This document shows positions 1 to 5,076 of a stretch of 5,076 nucleotides of DNA, piece by piece. The translations under genes were made by a program, and so were the position numbers. The notes beneath the pieces were generated by a model. The model was not told the origin of the DNA. It searched no databases and was given only the letters and a program-made list of their open reading frames with translations. Position 1 is the stretch's first letter. Every line of letters begins with the position of its first letter. Origin of the DNA: Kiritimatiellia bacterium (GTDB taxonomy: Bacteria; Verrucomicrobiota; Kiritimatiellia; SLAD01); the NCBI GenBank assembly GCA_007127595.1, contig SKZA01000027.1, forward strand, positions 1 to 5,076. The letters are read 5' to 3'.

Positions 1-1172
1 CCTTTTTCAAGCGAATCCATCCGCTCTTGAGCGAGCGGGGCGTGGCATTGCGATGCATACCGCCTGTCAACGGGGAAGGATTCGCCGAATCACGATTTGC
101 CGAGGAGCCCCATGTCGATTATGTCGCATTTCCGGACGACAATCCCATTGCGGCTTGCGACGTGTTGATTAGGCATCTCGAAAGGGAAGGGTATGACGCT
201 GTGATTGTGCTACCCGGCTCGGACACACTGTGCGTCAATCTGGTGCGCTATCTCCCGCGCACGATCCGGACCGCCGCACGGGTTCCCATGATTACCCGCG
301 GCGCGTATGCGCCGACGAGTGCCATTGCGCCTCATTTGGACCTGATCTTTGCCGTGAGTCACCGTGTGCGTGACGATCTTGTAACCCGATATCACGTACC
401 CGAAGAGAGGGTCCGGGTGGTCTATAACGGGGTGGTGGCGGTTGAGTCCACACCTTCCAGATCCTATGGACGCGACGGCGCGCCTTTCCGGCTACTGTAT
501 TCGGGACGGCTTTGGGACCTGGACAAAGGCGTACTTTTGCTGCCCGAGATCCTGGAGCAAACGTGCCGATTGGGGGTCGATGCGCACTTGAACGTAGTGG
601 GTGCAGGCCCTGACGAAAAGCGATTGCACGAAGGTTTCACGAAACGGGGCATACTGAACCGCGTACGGATGACGGGCAATCTTCCACTGGAACAGGTAGG
701 GGCCTTGCTCGCGGAAGCCGATTGTTTTGTCTTACCGTCGAGGTTTGAAGGTTGTCCCAACGCGTTGCTTGAAGCGATGGGTGCGGGCTGTCCCTCCGTG
801 GCCGCCCGCATTCGAGGTTCGGTGGATAGAATTATCGAGGATGGCCGAAGCGGGATATTGGCCGCTGTGGGCGATCCGTCGGCGTTCGCGGAGGCTATCG
901 CGGGATTAGCGGCCAACCCTGATCGATGCGCACAAATGGGGGCGGCCGCCCGAGAACGCATCGCCACAAACTTTTCTGCTAATCAAACGGCAGAGACGTA
1001 TGCCGCCGCGCTGCGGTCGCTCCCTGATCAACCGGATCGCCGTGTGCAATCGCTATCTATCGACTCATACGAAATCCCGGCCGCCATGCGACCCACGTGG
1101 CGAACACTTATTCCCGCGCCGATAAAGAACTTTATACGAAAATGGTTGGAACGTTTCGGAATATCGAGCTGA
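1..1172 (+). CDS. GT4 family glycosyltransferase, 5' end outside window
   Basis: This is a retaining GT-B glycosyltransferase (group 1/GT4) that would transfer a sugar from a nucleotide donor during surface polysaccharide assembly, probably at the cytoplasmic membrane face. The frame is open from base 3 to the left edge and reads FFKRIHPLLSERG, the usual first helix of such enzymes, so the TTG at 27 is not the real start and perhaps 10-20 residues are missing. Numbering from base 3, the donor-binding half shows YSGRLWDLDKG, then VVGAGPDEKRL, then the E-x7-E signature EGCPNALLE (E249 and E257, bases 747-773) followed by AMGAG. About 389 residues are visible, a normal length for the family. The C-terminus (IKNFIRKWLERFGI) is basic and could be an amphipathic membrane contact, which is inference. 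Acceptor and donor sugars cannot be read from the sequence. Confidence 0.93.
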   Translation, partial: FFKRIHPLLSERGVALRCIPPVNGEGFAESRFAEEPHVDYVAFPDDNPIAACDVLIRHLEREGYDAVIVLPGSDTLCVNLVRYLPRTIRTAARVPMITRGAYAPTSAIAPHLDLIFAVSHRVRDDLVTRYHVPEERVRVVYNGVVAVESTPSRSYGRDGAPFRLLYSGRLWDLDKGVLLLPEILEQTCRLGVDAHLNVVGAGPDEKRLHEGFTKRGILNRVRMTGNLPLEQVGALLAEADCFVLPSRFEGCPNALLEAMGAGCPSVAARIRGSVDRIIEDGRSGILAAVGDPSAFAEAIAGLAANPDRCAQMGAAARERIATNFSANQTAETYAAALRSLPDQPDRRVQSLSIDSYEIPAAMRPTWRTLIPAPIKNFIRKWLERFGISS

Positions 1173-1188
1173 AGTATAAGTGAAGAGA

Positions 1189-1230
1189 AGTCCGAGGTCG
1201 GAAATCTGATATCTGAAGTCAGGGTCAACG
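1189..1230. repeat. Degenerate heptamer array A (GTCNGA type)
   Basis: Starting 17 bases after the first glycosyltransferase stop, six consecutive 7-nt blocks can be read. The first five are AGTCCGA, GGTCGGA, AATCTGA, TATCTGA and AGTCAGG; the sixth, GTCAACG, is degenerate. The motif is the same family as the array inside the next gene. The 13-mer GTCCGAGGTCGGA at 1190-1202 recurs exactly, in reverse complement, at 1563-1575. No gene or promoter was seen here. Confidence 0.75.
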
Positions 1231-1265
1231 GGACCACGGACCAAGGACCACGGACCAAGGACCAA
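1231..1265. repeat. Heptamer tandem repeat B (GGACCAM x5)
   Basis: Five near-perfect head-to-tail 7-mers, GGACCAC or GGACCAA, with only the seventh base varying. The array follows array A without loss of the 7-nt register but has an unrelated sequence. Heptanucleotide arrays of this kind resemble the short tandemly repeated repetitive (STRR) sequences known from filamentous cyanobacteria. The comparison concerns period and layout only; no homology is claimed. Confidence 0.93.
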
Positions 1266-1307
1266 TCCTTCAACCTTTAACCATCAATCTGCAACCTACA
1301 ACCTATC
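1266..1307. repeat. Heptamer array C (ACCTNCA type) next to a start codon
   Basis: Six degenerate 7-nt blocks, TCCTTCA, ACCTTTA, ACCATCA, ATCTGCA, ACCTACA and ACCTATC, continue the register of array B. Only CCC separates them from the ATG at 1311. The array therefore occupies the place where a ribosome binding site should be, and no AGGAG-like sequence is visible in it. With arrays A and B it makes 17 blocks in one unbroken 7-nt phase from 1189 to 1307. Confidence 0.72.
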
Positions 1308-1310
1308 CCC

Positions 1311-2672
1311 ATGCTCCGCATACTTTTCATCAATCGCATGGCCTCGATGGAACGAGGCGGTGGCGAGACGTTTGATCTCGAAATCGCCCGTCATCTGGCG
1401 CAAATGGGCCACCAGATCACGTTTCTGAGCGGGATTTCTCTCTTCGGGCGCGCGCGTTTGCCGATCGGAAGTCGGAAGTCGGAAGTCAGAGGTCAGAGGT
1501 CAGAAGTCAGAAGTCGGAAGTCAGAGGTCAGAGGTCAGAGGTCAGAAGTCAGAAGTCAGAAGTCCGACCTCGGACCTCCGACCTCTGAACTCAGATATCT
1601 GACCTCCGTCACACTCCGCGCGCCCATGTTCCCGTGGTTCCCGTGGGATCGAGTCAAGGCCGGGTGGCGCTTGCGTGTGGCGGAATTCTGGCTCTTCGAG
1701 AAGTTGGCCGCCCGTTGGGCGTGGAAACACCGTGACCAATTCGACATCATCCAAGTCTGCGAACTCCCCACCTTCGTCTCGTCCTTCAAATCCCGAATCT
1801 CGAATCCCGAATCTCGAATCCCGAAACTCGTCCTTCGCCTCACTGCGCCCAACGCCTACGACCCGTCCGGTGGGATTCAGAAGGCGGATGCGTTGATCGC
1901 AAGCGGAACGTCGATCGCGAAAATTCGGGCATCCGTTCGTCCCGACTGTCACGACATCCCCAATGCGGTGGATACAACGCGTTTTTGTCCGCAGGAAAGT
2001 GCGTTCAGGATACGACACGGCATGGCGCCGGAAGACATGGTTTTGTTGTATGTGGCTCGTTTTCAAGACTTCAAGAATCATGCGCTCCTCATCAAGGCGT
2101 TTGCGCTTATGGCGCGGCAGGTGTCGAAGGCCAGGCTGGTTCTCGTCGGGAGCGGTCCCTTGCTCGACTCGATCCGCACACAGGTGAAGGAGGCCGGGTT
2201 GACGGACCGCGTCCTGTTTCTCGGTGAAGTACCCTTTGACGACCTGCCCGCCGTATTTGCCGCCGCGGATGTGAAGGTGATTTCCAGTCAGTATGAATCC
2301 TTTTGCTTTGCCGCCGTGGAAGCCATGGCATCGGGCTTGCCCGTGGTCACCACCGATTGTGGATGGGTGCCTGGGCTTATTGGCGATACAATGGCGCCTA
2401 TCGAGAAACAGTGGGTGTATGCGGACCCCGACCCGGCGGGCCGGTTTGCCGACGATGTGGAAGGAAAGCGAATCCGCGAAGTGCCCGGAGGTCTTGTGAC
2501 CAGCCGCGCCGACCCGCTGTCATTGGCGAAAGCGGGACTGCGGCTTTTGGAAAGCAGTGACATGAGACGTCGCATGGGGGCATGGAACCGTGACAAGGCT
2601 GTGCGGGATCATGGTTGGGAGGCGAGCGCCGGAAAGTTGGAAGCGGTGTATGAAGAGAGGGATGAGGGGTGA
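1311..2672 (+). CDS. GT4 family glycosyltransferase with two repeat-encoded insertions
   Basis: A 453-residue GT-B, GT4-type glycosyltransferase, probably for surface polysaccharide. The start MLRILFINRM with the glycine-rich ERGGGE loop (residues 14-19) is typical of the N-terminal Rossmann domain, so ATG 1311 is preferred although no Shine-Dalgarno sequence precedes it. The donor domain shows LLYVARFQDFKNH (245-257), LVLVGSGPLLDSI (276-288), and the E-x7-E motif ESFCFAAVE (E329, E337) followed by AMASGLPVV. Two low-complexity stretches interrupt the N-terminal half. Residues about 53-99 (SEVRGQR/SEVRSRK heptads) and 160-173 (SRISNPESRI) are encoded by 7-bp DNA repeats and look like insertions in loops. 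The donor domain is free of them and its motifs are intact, so the enzyme may still work, but this is unproven. The insertions plus the odd leader could also mark early decay. The gene is followed by remnants rather than by a coupled partner. Confidence 0.92.
   Translation: MLRILFINRMASMERGGGETFDLEIARHLAQMGHQITFLSGISLFGRARLPIGSRKSEVRGQRSEVRSRKSEVRGQRSEVRSQKSDLGPPTSELRYLTSVTLRAPMFPWFPWDRVKAGWRLRVAEFWLFEKLAARWAWKHRDQFDIIQVCELPTFVSSFKSRISNPESRIPKLVLRLTAPNAYDPSGGIQKADALIASGTSIAKIRASVRPDCHDIPNAVDTTRFCPQESAFRIRHGMAPEDMVLLYVARFQDFKNHALLIKAFALMARQVSKARLVLVGSGPLLDSIRTQVKEAGLTDRVLFLGEVPFDDLPAVFAAADVKVISSQYESFCFAAVEAMASGLPVVTTDCGWVPGLIGDTMAPIEKQWVYADPDPAGRFADDVEGKRIREVPGGLVTSRADPLSLAKAGLRLLESSDMRRRMGAWNRDKAVRDHGWEASAGKLEAVYEERDEG
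1465..1604. repeat. Heptamer array inside glycosyltransferase: 14 direct then 6 inverted-type units
   Basis: Fourteen tandem units of TCRGARG (TCGGAAG, TCAGAGG or TCAGAAG) fill 1465-1562. Without a change of phase they are followed by six units of the opposite-strand type (TCCGACC, TCGGACC, TCCGACC, then TCTGAAC, TCAGATA, TCTGACC) at 1563-1604. Since 7 is coprime to 3, three DNA units give a seven-residue protein repeat, seen as RKSEVRG and QRSEVRS. The reading frame stays open through all 20 units. The last part contains the 12-bp palindrome TCAGATATCTGA (1591-1602). Confidence 0.95.
1523..1586 (+). other. Potential long hairpin in the array mRNA
   Basis: Bases 1523-1543 (three AGAGGTC units) can pair with 1566-1586 in 19 of 21 positions, leaving a 22-nt loop made of TCAGAAG units. 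Inside the right side a tight stem, GTCCGA with TCGGAC (1562-1567 and 1570-1575), is also possible. The structure follows from the direct-then-inverted order of the repeats. A role in translation or mRNA stability is speculation. Confidence 0.55.
1790..1830. repeat. Second in-gene heptamer array (ATCYCGA x5)
   Basis: Five alternating units, ATCCCGA and ATCTCGA, plus a diverged sixth (AACTCG), are unrelated in sequence to the array 190 bp upstream. They encode residues about 160-174 (SRISNPESRIPK) between the plausible strand DIIQVCELPTF and the strand KLVLRLTAPN, where GT4 enzymes normally have only a short linker. The placement suggests a tolerated loop insertion. Confidence 0.9.
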
Positions 2673-2719
2673 GACCTGAAACCTGAGTTTTCAGTGTTCG
2701 GTATTCCTTATTCAGTTCT
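2671..2719. repeat. Degenerate heptamer array D at the glycosyltransferase stop
   Basis: Seven 7-nt blocks can be read from the last two bases of the stop codon onward: GAGACCT, GAAACCT, GAGTTTT, CAGTGTT, CGGTATT, CCTTATT and CAGTTCT. All end in T, and the later five share a T-rich second half. Individually the matches are loose, but the constant spacing and the location next to the repeat-bearing gene support it as the same kind of element. Confidence 0.6.
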
Positions 2720-2767
2720 CAATCGCGCCGAATCGCGAAGGGGAACGCGGCGAGGACATGGAACGTA

Positions 2768-2788
2768 GGGCGGTAGTCCGCGCCGCCC
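2768..2788. other. GC-rich hairpin GGGCGG/CCGCCC
   Basis: A perfect 6-bp inverted repeat (2768-2773 with 2783-2788) encloses a 9-nt loop, in the gap after the second glycosyltransferase. It has no following T-tract, so it is not a classical intrinsic terminator. It may simply be a chance stem in a GC-rich spacer. Nothing else was recognised in 2720-2804. Confidence 0.3.
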
Positions 2789-2804
2789 ATGGCGCCATAA
2801 CATC

Positions 2805-2825
2805 ATTCAGAATCTTCAATCTTCT
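2805..2825. repeat. Short heptamer run (ATCTTCA type)
   Basis: Three adjacent 7-nt blocks, ATTCAGA, ATCTTCA and ATCTTCT, lie at the right end of the spacer. This is short enough to be chance. It is listed because it sits among longer heptamer arrays. Confidence 0.35.
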
Positions 2826-2883
2826 TGACCATGCATCACCCAGCAGGAGTTCCTTTCATTTCTTGTCCTGCAAAAGATTCTTC

Positions 2884-2919
2884 TTGTAAAACGTATAAAT
2901 ATTTAGACATTTACAATGT
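2884..2919 (+). promoter_or_regulatory. AT-rich promoter/operator-like island before the regulator remnant
   Basis: An AT-rich stretch stands out from GC-rich surroundings just upstream of the ATG at 2927. It holds a 7-bp inverted repeat, TTGTAAA (2884-2890) with TTTACAA (2910-2916), and an overlapping palindrome, ACATT-TAC-AATGT (2907-2919). It also has a TATAAA hexamer (2894-2899) that could be a -10 box, without a convincing -35. Overlapping palindromes beside a -10-like box fit an autoregulated operator for the regulator encoded downstream. No factor can be named from the sequence. Confidence 0.45.
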
Positions 2920-2926
2920 GAGTGTG

Positions 2927-3035
2927 ATGTCCAAATTGCCTTTGGCGACTGCGCGGAGTGAGATTCTGCGGGCGCTTTATTATAGATCGGATCCCATTGG
3001 ATTACGACCACGCCAGAAAGACGCATGTCGCTTAA
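2927..3035 (+). pseudogene. Remnant of a small HTH-type regulator gene
   Basis: From ATG 2927 the frame reads MSKLPLATARSEILRALYYR then SDPIGLR. This resembles the first helices of a winged-helix/ArsR-like DNA-binding domain of the kind encoded next to nucleotidyltransferases. After GLR the frame runs into unrelated residues. A second frame (3000-3035) reads DYDHARKTHVA and stops at TAA 3033-3035, overlapping the ATG of the next remnant at 3025, as expected for the true C-terminus in an overlapping two-gene operon. The simplest reading is an internal deletion that removed most of the domain and shifted frame. The N-terminal similarity is from memory of the family, so the HTH assignment is moderate. 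A genuine tiny gene is the less likely alternative. Confidence 0.5.
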
Positions 3036-3329
3036 AGCCCTATTCTCAGAAGCCGTAAAGGCCTTTCGGCAAGCCGATGTGCTGTTTGCCGTTGCGGGTG
3101 GTTTTGCGGCTGAGCTTTATCGGGCGGAGCCTCGATGGACCATGGATTTATGCGATTAATGGCGCAGCCACCGAGACCCACAGACATGGATGATTTGCAG
3201 AGTGTGCATGCCGCCGGGCATGAAGTAGACAGCGCGTATCTTTCCGACAAGGCGCGGGAATACGGGATACGGCTGCCCAAGAGCGTAAAGCCCTTCATCC
3301 CTTCTTTGTATTGGGGCTGGGTGAAGTGA
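3025..3329 (+). pseudogene. Nucleotidyltransferase (AbiEii/MNT-like) remnant with missing middle
   Basis: From ATG 3025, 44 codons read MSLKALFSEAVKAFRQADVL then FAVAGGFAAELYRAEPRWTMDL before TAA 3157. AGGFAAxLYR followed by R-x-T-x-D is the N-terminal pattern of small nucleotidyltransferases of the AbiEii/minimal-nucleotidyltransferase type, where a D-x-D metal site normally follows. In another frame, up to TGA 3327-3329, the sequence RPTDMDDLQSVHAAGHEVDS and then AYLSDKAREYGIRLP looks like the C-terminal helices of the same family. Together the pieces make only about 100 residues, against roughly 200 expected. The second metal aspartate and the central fold are absent and the frames differ, so a deletion near 3142-3165 is inferred. 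Relatives of such enzymes act as toxins in toxin-antitoxin or abortive-infection modules; activity here is very unlikely. Confidence 0.65.
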
Positions 3330-3399
3330 GGACACGCAGAATCTGCTGTGCATGAAGCGCGCCTTCCAATAGAGTACGACACTTTTCCTGGGAGATGAC

Positions 3400-4401
3400 A
3401 TGGACGTGAAAGGTAAGAAGATGTTGGTGATCGGCGGGGCCGGTCTGATCGGTTCGCATGTGGTGGAAGAGTTGCTGAAGACAGACGTTGCCGAAGTCAT
3501 CGTCTTCGATAATTTTGTTCGGGGCAGCCGGGAGAACCTCGCGGACGCCCTGAAGGATCCGCGCTGTTCCGTTTTCCCATTAGGGGGCGATATCCTGCAA
3601 CCGGATATCCTGGATGCCGCCATGAGGGGAGTAGACGGGATCTTCCATCTCGCGGCCCTATGGCTCTTGCATTGTAACGAGTATCCGCAGTCGGCGTTCG
3701 AAGTGAATGTCCGCGGAACCTTCAATGTGCTTGAAGCGTGCCGTCGGCATAACATTCAGCGGTTGGTCTATTCTTCCAGTGCAAGTGTGTATGGTGACGC
3801 CCTCGAGGAACCAATGACGGAAGAGCATCCGTACAATTGCTGGACCTTCTATGGCGCAACAAAGATCGCCGGGGAAGCCATGCTGAAGGCGCACCACAAG
3901 CGGTACGGGGTGAACGGCGTCGGTTTGCGCTATATGAACGTCTACGGCCCCCGACAGGACTATCATGGCGCGTATGTGGCGGTCATGATGAAGGCGTTGG
4001 ACAATATCGATCGCAATGAGGCGCCTGTTGTATTCGGTGATGGATCGCAGGCGTATGATTTCATCCACGTAACGGATATTGCTCGTGCAAATATCTGTGC
4101 CATGCAGGCGGACTGCCCAATCGGCTTCTTCAATGTCGGGCGTGGCGTCAAGACCACGATCAAGGAACTGGTGGAGGTCCTGCTCAAACTCACGGGGCGC
4201 GAGGATCTGGGTATCAACTTCCAGCCTGCGGACCAGTATTTTGTCACCAATCGCGTGGGGTGCCCGAAGGCGGCGAAGGAGCAGTTGGGCTTCGAGTGGA
4301 CGATCGACCTTGAGGAGGGCATGAAGTCACTGATTGAATGGCGCGCGCGACATAAGGAAGAAGTCGCCATGCGCCAGAAGAGCGCAGGGGTCGCGTCATG
4401 A
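3400..4401 (+). CDS. NAD-dependent sugar-nucleotide epimerase (extended SDR)
   Basis: This 333-residue protein is an extended short-chain dehydrogenase/reductase acting on a nucleotide sugar in the cytoplasm. The Rossmann motif GGAGLIG (12-18) and the acidic D37 (VFDNF) indicate NAD(H). YSSSASVYG (124-132) supplies the catalytic serine region, and Y151-GAT-K155 is the YxxxK pair. RYMNVYGPRQ (177-186) and GDGSQAYDFIHVTDIARA (213-230) form the substrate domain. S125-S126-S127 stands where 4,6-dehydratases have T-D/E-E, so a 4-epimerase (GalE/WbpP-like) is favoured; the substrate is unknown. ATG 3400 has GGGAG five bases upstream (3390-3394) and starts directly before the cofactor strand. The last 15 residues are an unconserved-looking tail. 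Its stop overlaps the aminotransferase start (ATGA), indicating translational coupling and a shared pathway. Confidence 0.93.
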   Translation: MDVKGKKMLVIGGAGLIGSHVVEELLKTDVAEVIVFDNFVRGSRENLADALKDPRCSVFPLGGDILQPDILDAAMRGVDGIFHLAALWLLHCNEYPQSAFEVNVRGTFNVLEACRRHNIQRLVYSSSASVYGDALEEPMTEEHPYNCWTFYGATKIAGEAMLKAHHKRYGVNGVGLRYMNVYGPRQDYHGAYVAVMMKALDNIDRNEAPVVFGDGSQAYDFIHVTDIARANICAMQADCPIGFFNVGRGVKTTIKELVEVLLKLTGREDLGINFQPADQYFVTNRVGCPKAAKEQLGFEWTIDLEEGMKSLIEWRARHKEEVAMRQKSAGVAS

Positions 4402-5076
4402 GGCGTATCCCTCTATCCAAGCCCTATCTGAACGAGGACCTCAAGCGCGATGTGCTGGAAGTCCTCGACAGCGGGTATTGGACGGAAGGGCCCATCACGA
4501 AGGCGTTTGAGAAACAGTGCCGCGATTTCATCGGCTGTGCGCACGCGTTTGCCGTGTGCAATTGTACGGTGGGACTGGACATGGCGTTGCGGACACTCGG
4601 GATCGGGCCCGGCGACGAGGTCATCGTCCCGGATTACACCTACCCGGCCACGGCGTCCGTCGTAAACCTTGTCGGGGCCACCGTGGTGCTCGCGGACGTG
4701 GAGCGGGACACCATGTTGCTCGATCTGGACAAGGTTGAGTCATTGATTACGCCGCGTACCAAGGCGTTGATGCCCGTGTCCCTTTTCGGTCACCCCCTGG
4801 CTTATGATCGCCTGGACGAGTTGAAGCGCACATACGGATTTCACATCATCGAGGACGCGGCCTGCTCGATCGGCACCGAATATCAGGGGCGGAAGACGGG
4901 GGCTTGGGCCGATATTTCGGCGTTCAGTTTTTATCCGCGCAAGTTCATCACGACCGGCGAAGGCGGCCTCGTTACGACGAATAACAAAGAGTGGGCCGCT
5001 TGGATGGATTCCTTCAAACATTTTGGCATGGGATCGCAGACCACCCGCGAAGACACGGTATTTGACATCGTGGGGA
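4398..5076 (+). CDS. DegT/DnrJ/EryC1/StrS sugar aminotransferase, 3' end outside window
   Basis: A PLP-dependent (fold type I) aminotransferase that would convert a nucleotide-linked keto-sugar to an amino-sugar, probably with glutamate as donor. The 226 visible residues begin RRIPLSKPYL, the standard family start. They include GYWTEGP (26-32), CNCTVGLDMAL (54-64), GDEVIVPDYTYPAT (72-85), IIEDAACSIG (150-159, with D153 for the pyridine nitrogen), and FSFYPRKFITTGEGG (176-190, with K182 as the Schiff-base lysine). The frame is open to the right edge, and roughly 140-170 residues are missing compared with the usual 370-400. ATG 4398 is preferred because AGGGG (4386-4390) lies seven bases upstream and because it overlaps the epimerase stop. 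Which sugar carbon is aminated (C3 or C4) cannot be told. Confidence 0.95.
   Translation, partial: MRRIPLSKPYLNEDLKRDVLEVLDSGYWTEGPITKAFEKQCRDFIGCAHAFAVCNCTVGLDMALRTLGIGPGDEVIVPDYTYPATASVVNLVGATVVLADVERDTMLLDLDKVESLITPRTKALMPVSLFGHPLAYDRLDELKRTYGFHIIEDAACSIGTEYQGRKTGAWADISAFSFYPRKFITTGEGGLVTTNNKEWAAWMDSFKHFGMGSQTTREDTVFDIVG

Noticed and set aside
27..29. TTG as the start of the first glycosyltransferase
   Set aside because: The frame is open to the window edge and the residues before it (FFKRIHPLL) fit the family's first helix, so the gene starts upstream.
1028..1273. Reverse-strand frames over the first gene's end and arrays A and B
   Set aside because: They are low-complexity translations of heptamers with no recognisable domain and no partner signals.
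1465..1604. CRISPR array
   Set aside because: Units are 7 bp, contiguous and without spacers.
1542..2081. 179-codon reverse-strand reading frame
   Set aside because: It lies antisense to a clear glycosyltransferase and partly encodes the repeat arrays. It has no family motif.
2768..2788. Intrinsic terminator after the second glycosyltransferase
   Set aside because: The stem is only 6 bp and no T-run follows.
2825..2926. N-terminal extension of the regulator remnant from TTG 2825
   Set aside because: It would cross the AT-rich promoter-like island, and its residues look non-conserved. MSKLPL at 2927 is the sensible start.
3135..3329. Independent 64-residue gene
   Set aside because: Its sequence resembles the C-terminal end of the nucleotidyltransferase whose N-terminus lies just upstream in another frame, so it is treated as part of the remnant.
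3336..3346. GCAGA-A-TCTGC inverted repeat before the epimerase
   Set aside because: Five-base arms with a one-base centre are too short to support an operator or terminator call.

Overview
The window reads as part of a cell-surface polysaccharide (O-antigen, capsule or exopolysaccharide) gene cluster from a moderately GC-rich bacterium. All recognisable genes lie on the + strand. Nothing fixes the taxon. The mosaic of many different 7-bp tandem repeats in and between genes, next to a decayed regulator/nucleotidyltransferase pair, would suit an environmental bacterium with a repeat-rich genome, for example the PVC superphylum, Hydrogenedentota or cyanobacteria. That is a weak inference.

Layout: (1) 1-1172 is a GT4 family glycosyltransferase whose first residues lie before the window. 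(2) 1173-1310 is an intergenic stretch made almost entirely of heptanucleotide repeats of three different families. They keep one 7-nt register from 1189 to 1307, three bases before the next start codon. (3) 1311-2672 is a second GT4 glycosyltransferase carrying two translated heptamer arrays, at 1465-1604 and 1790-1830, in its N-terminal half. (4) 2671-2825 starts with another heptamer array that includes the stop-codon region, followed by a GC-rich hairpin and a short heptamer run. (5) 2884-3329 holds an AT-rich promoter/operator-like island and the broken remains of two genes. One is a short HTH-regulator-like start. The other is a nucleotidyltransferase (AbiEii/MNT-like) with recognisable N- and C-terminal ends in different frames and its middle missing. 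(6) 3400-4401 is an NAD-dependent sugar-nucleotide epimerase. (7) 4398-5076 is a DegT/DnrJ/EryC1/StrS PLP-dependent sugar aminotransferase, overlapping the epimerase stop by ATGA and running off the right edge.

The epimerase and aminotransferase are translationally coupled and probably act on a nucleotide-activated amino-sugar precursor, which the glycosyltransferases could use. The epimerase has the SSS-type motif of 4-epimerases rather than the T-D/E-E motif of 4,6-dehydratases, so the keto-sugar for the aminotransferase probably comes from an enzyme outside the window.

The most unusual signal is the heptamer system. At least five unrelated 7-mer motifs occur within about 1.6 kb around and inside one gene. 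They share a period but not a sequence, which suggests a common process that makes or spreads 7-bp repeats rather than one mobile repeat family.
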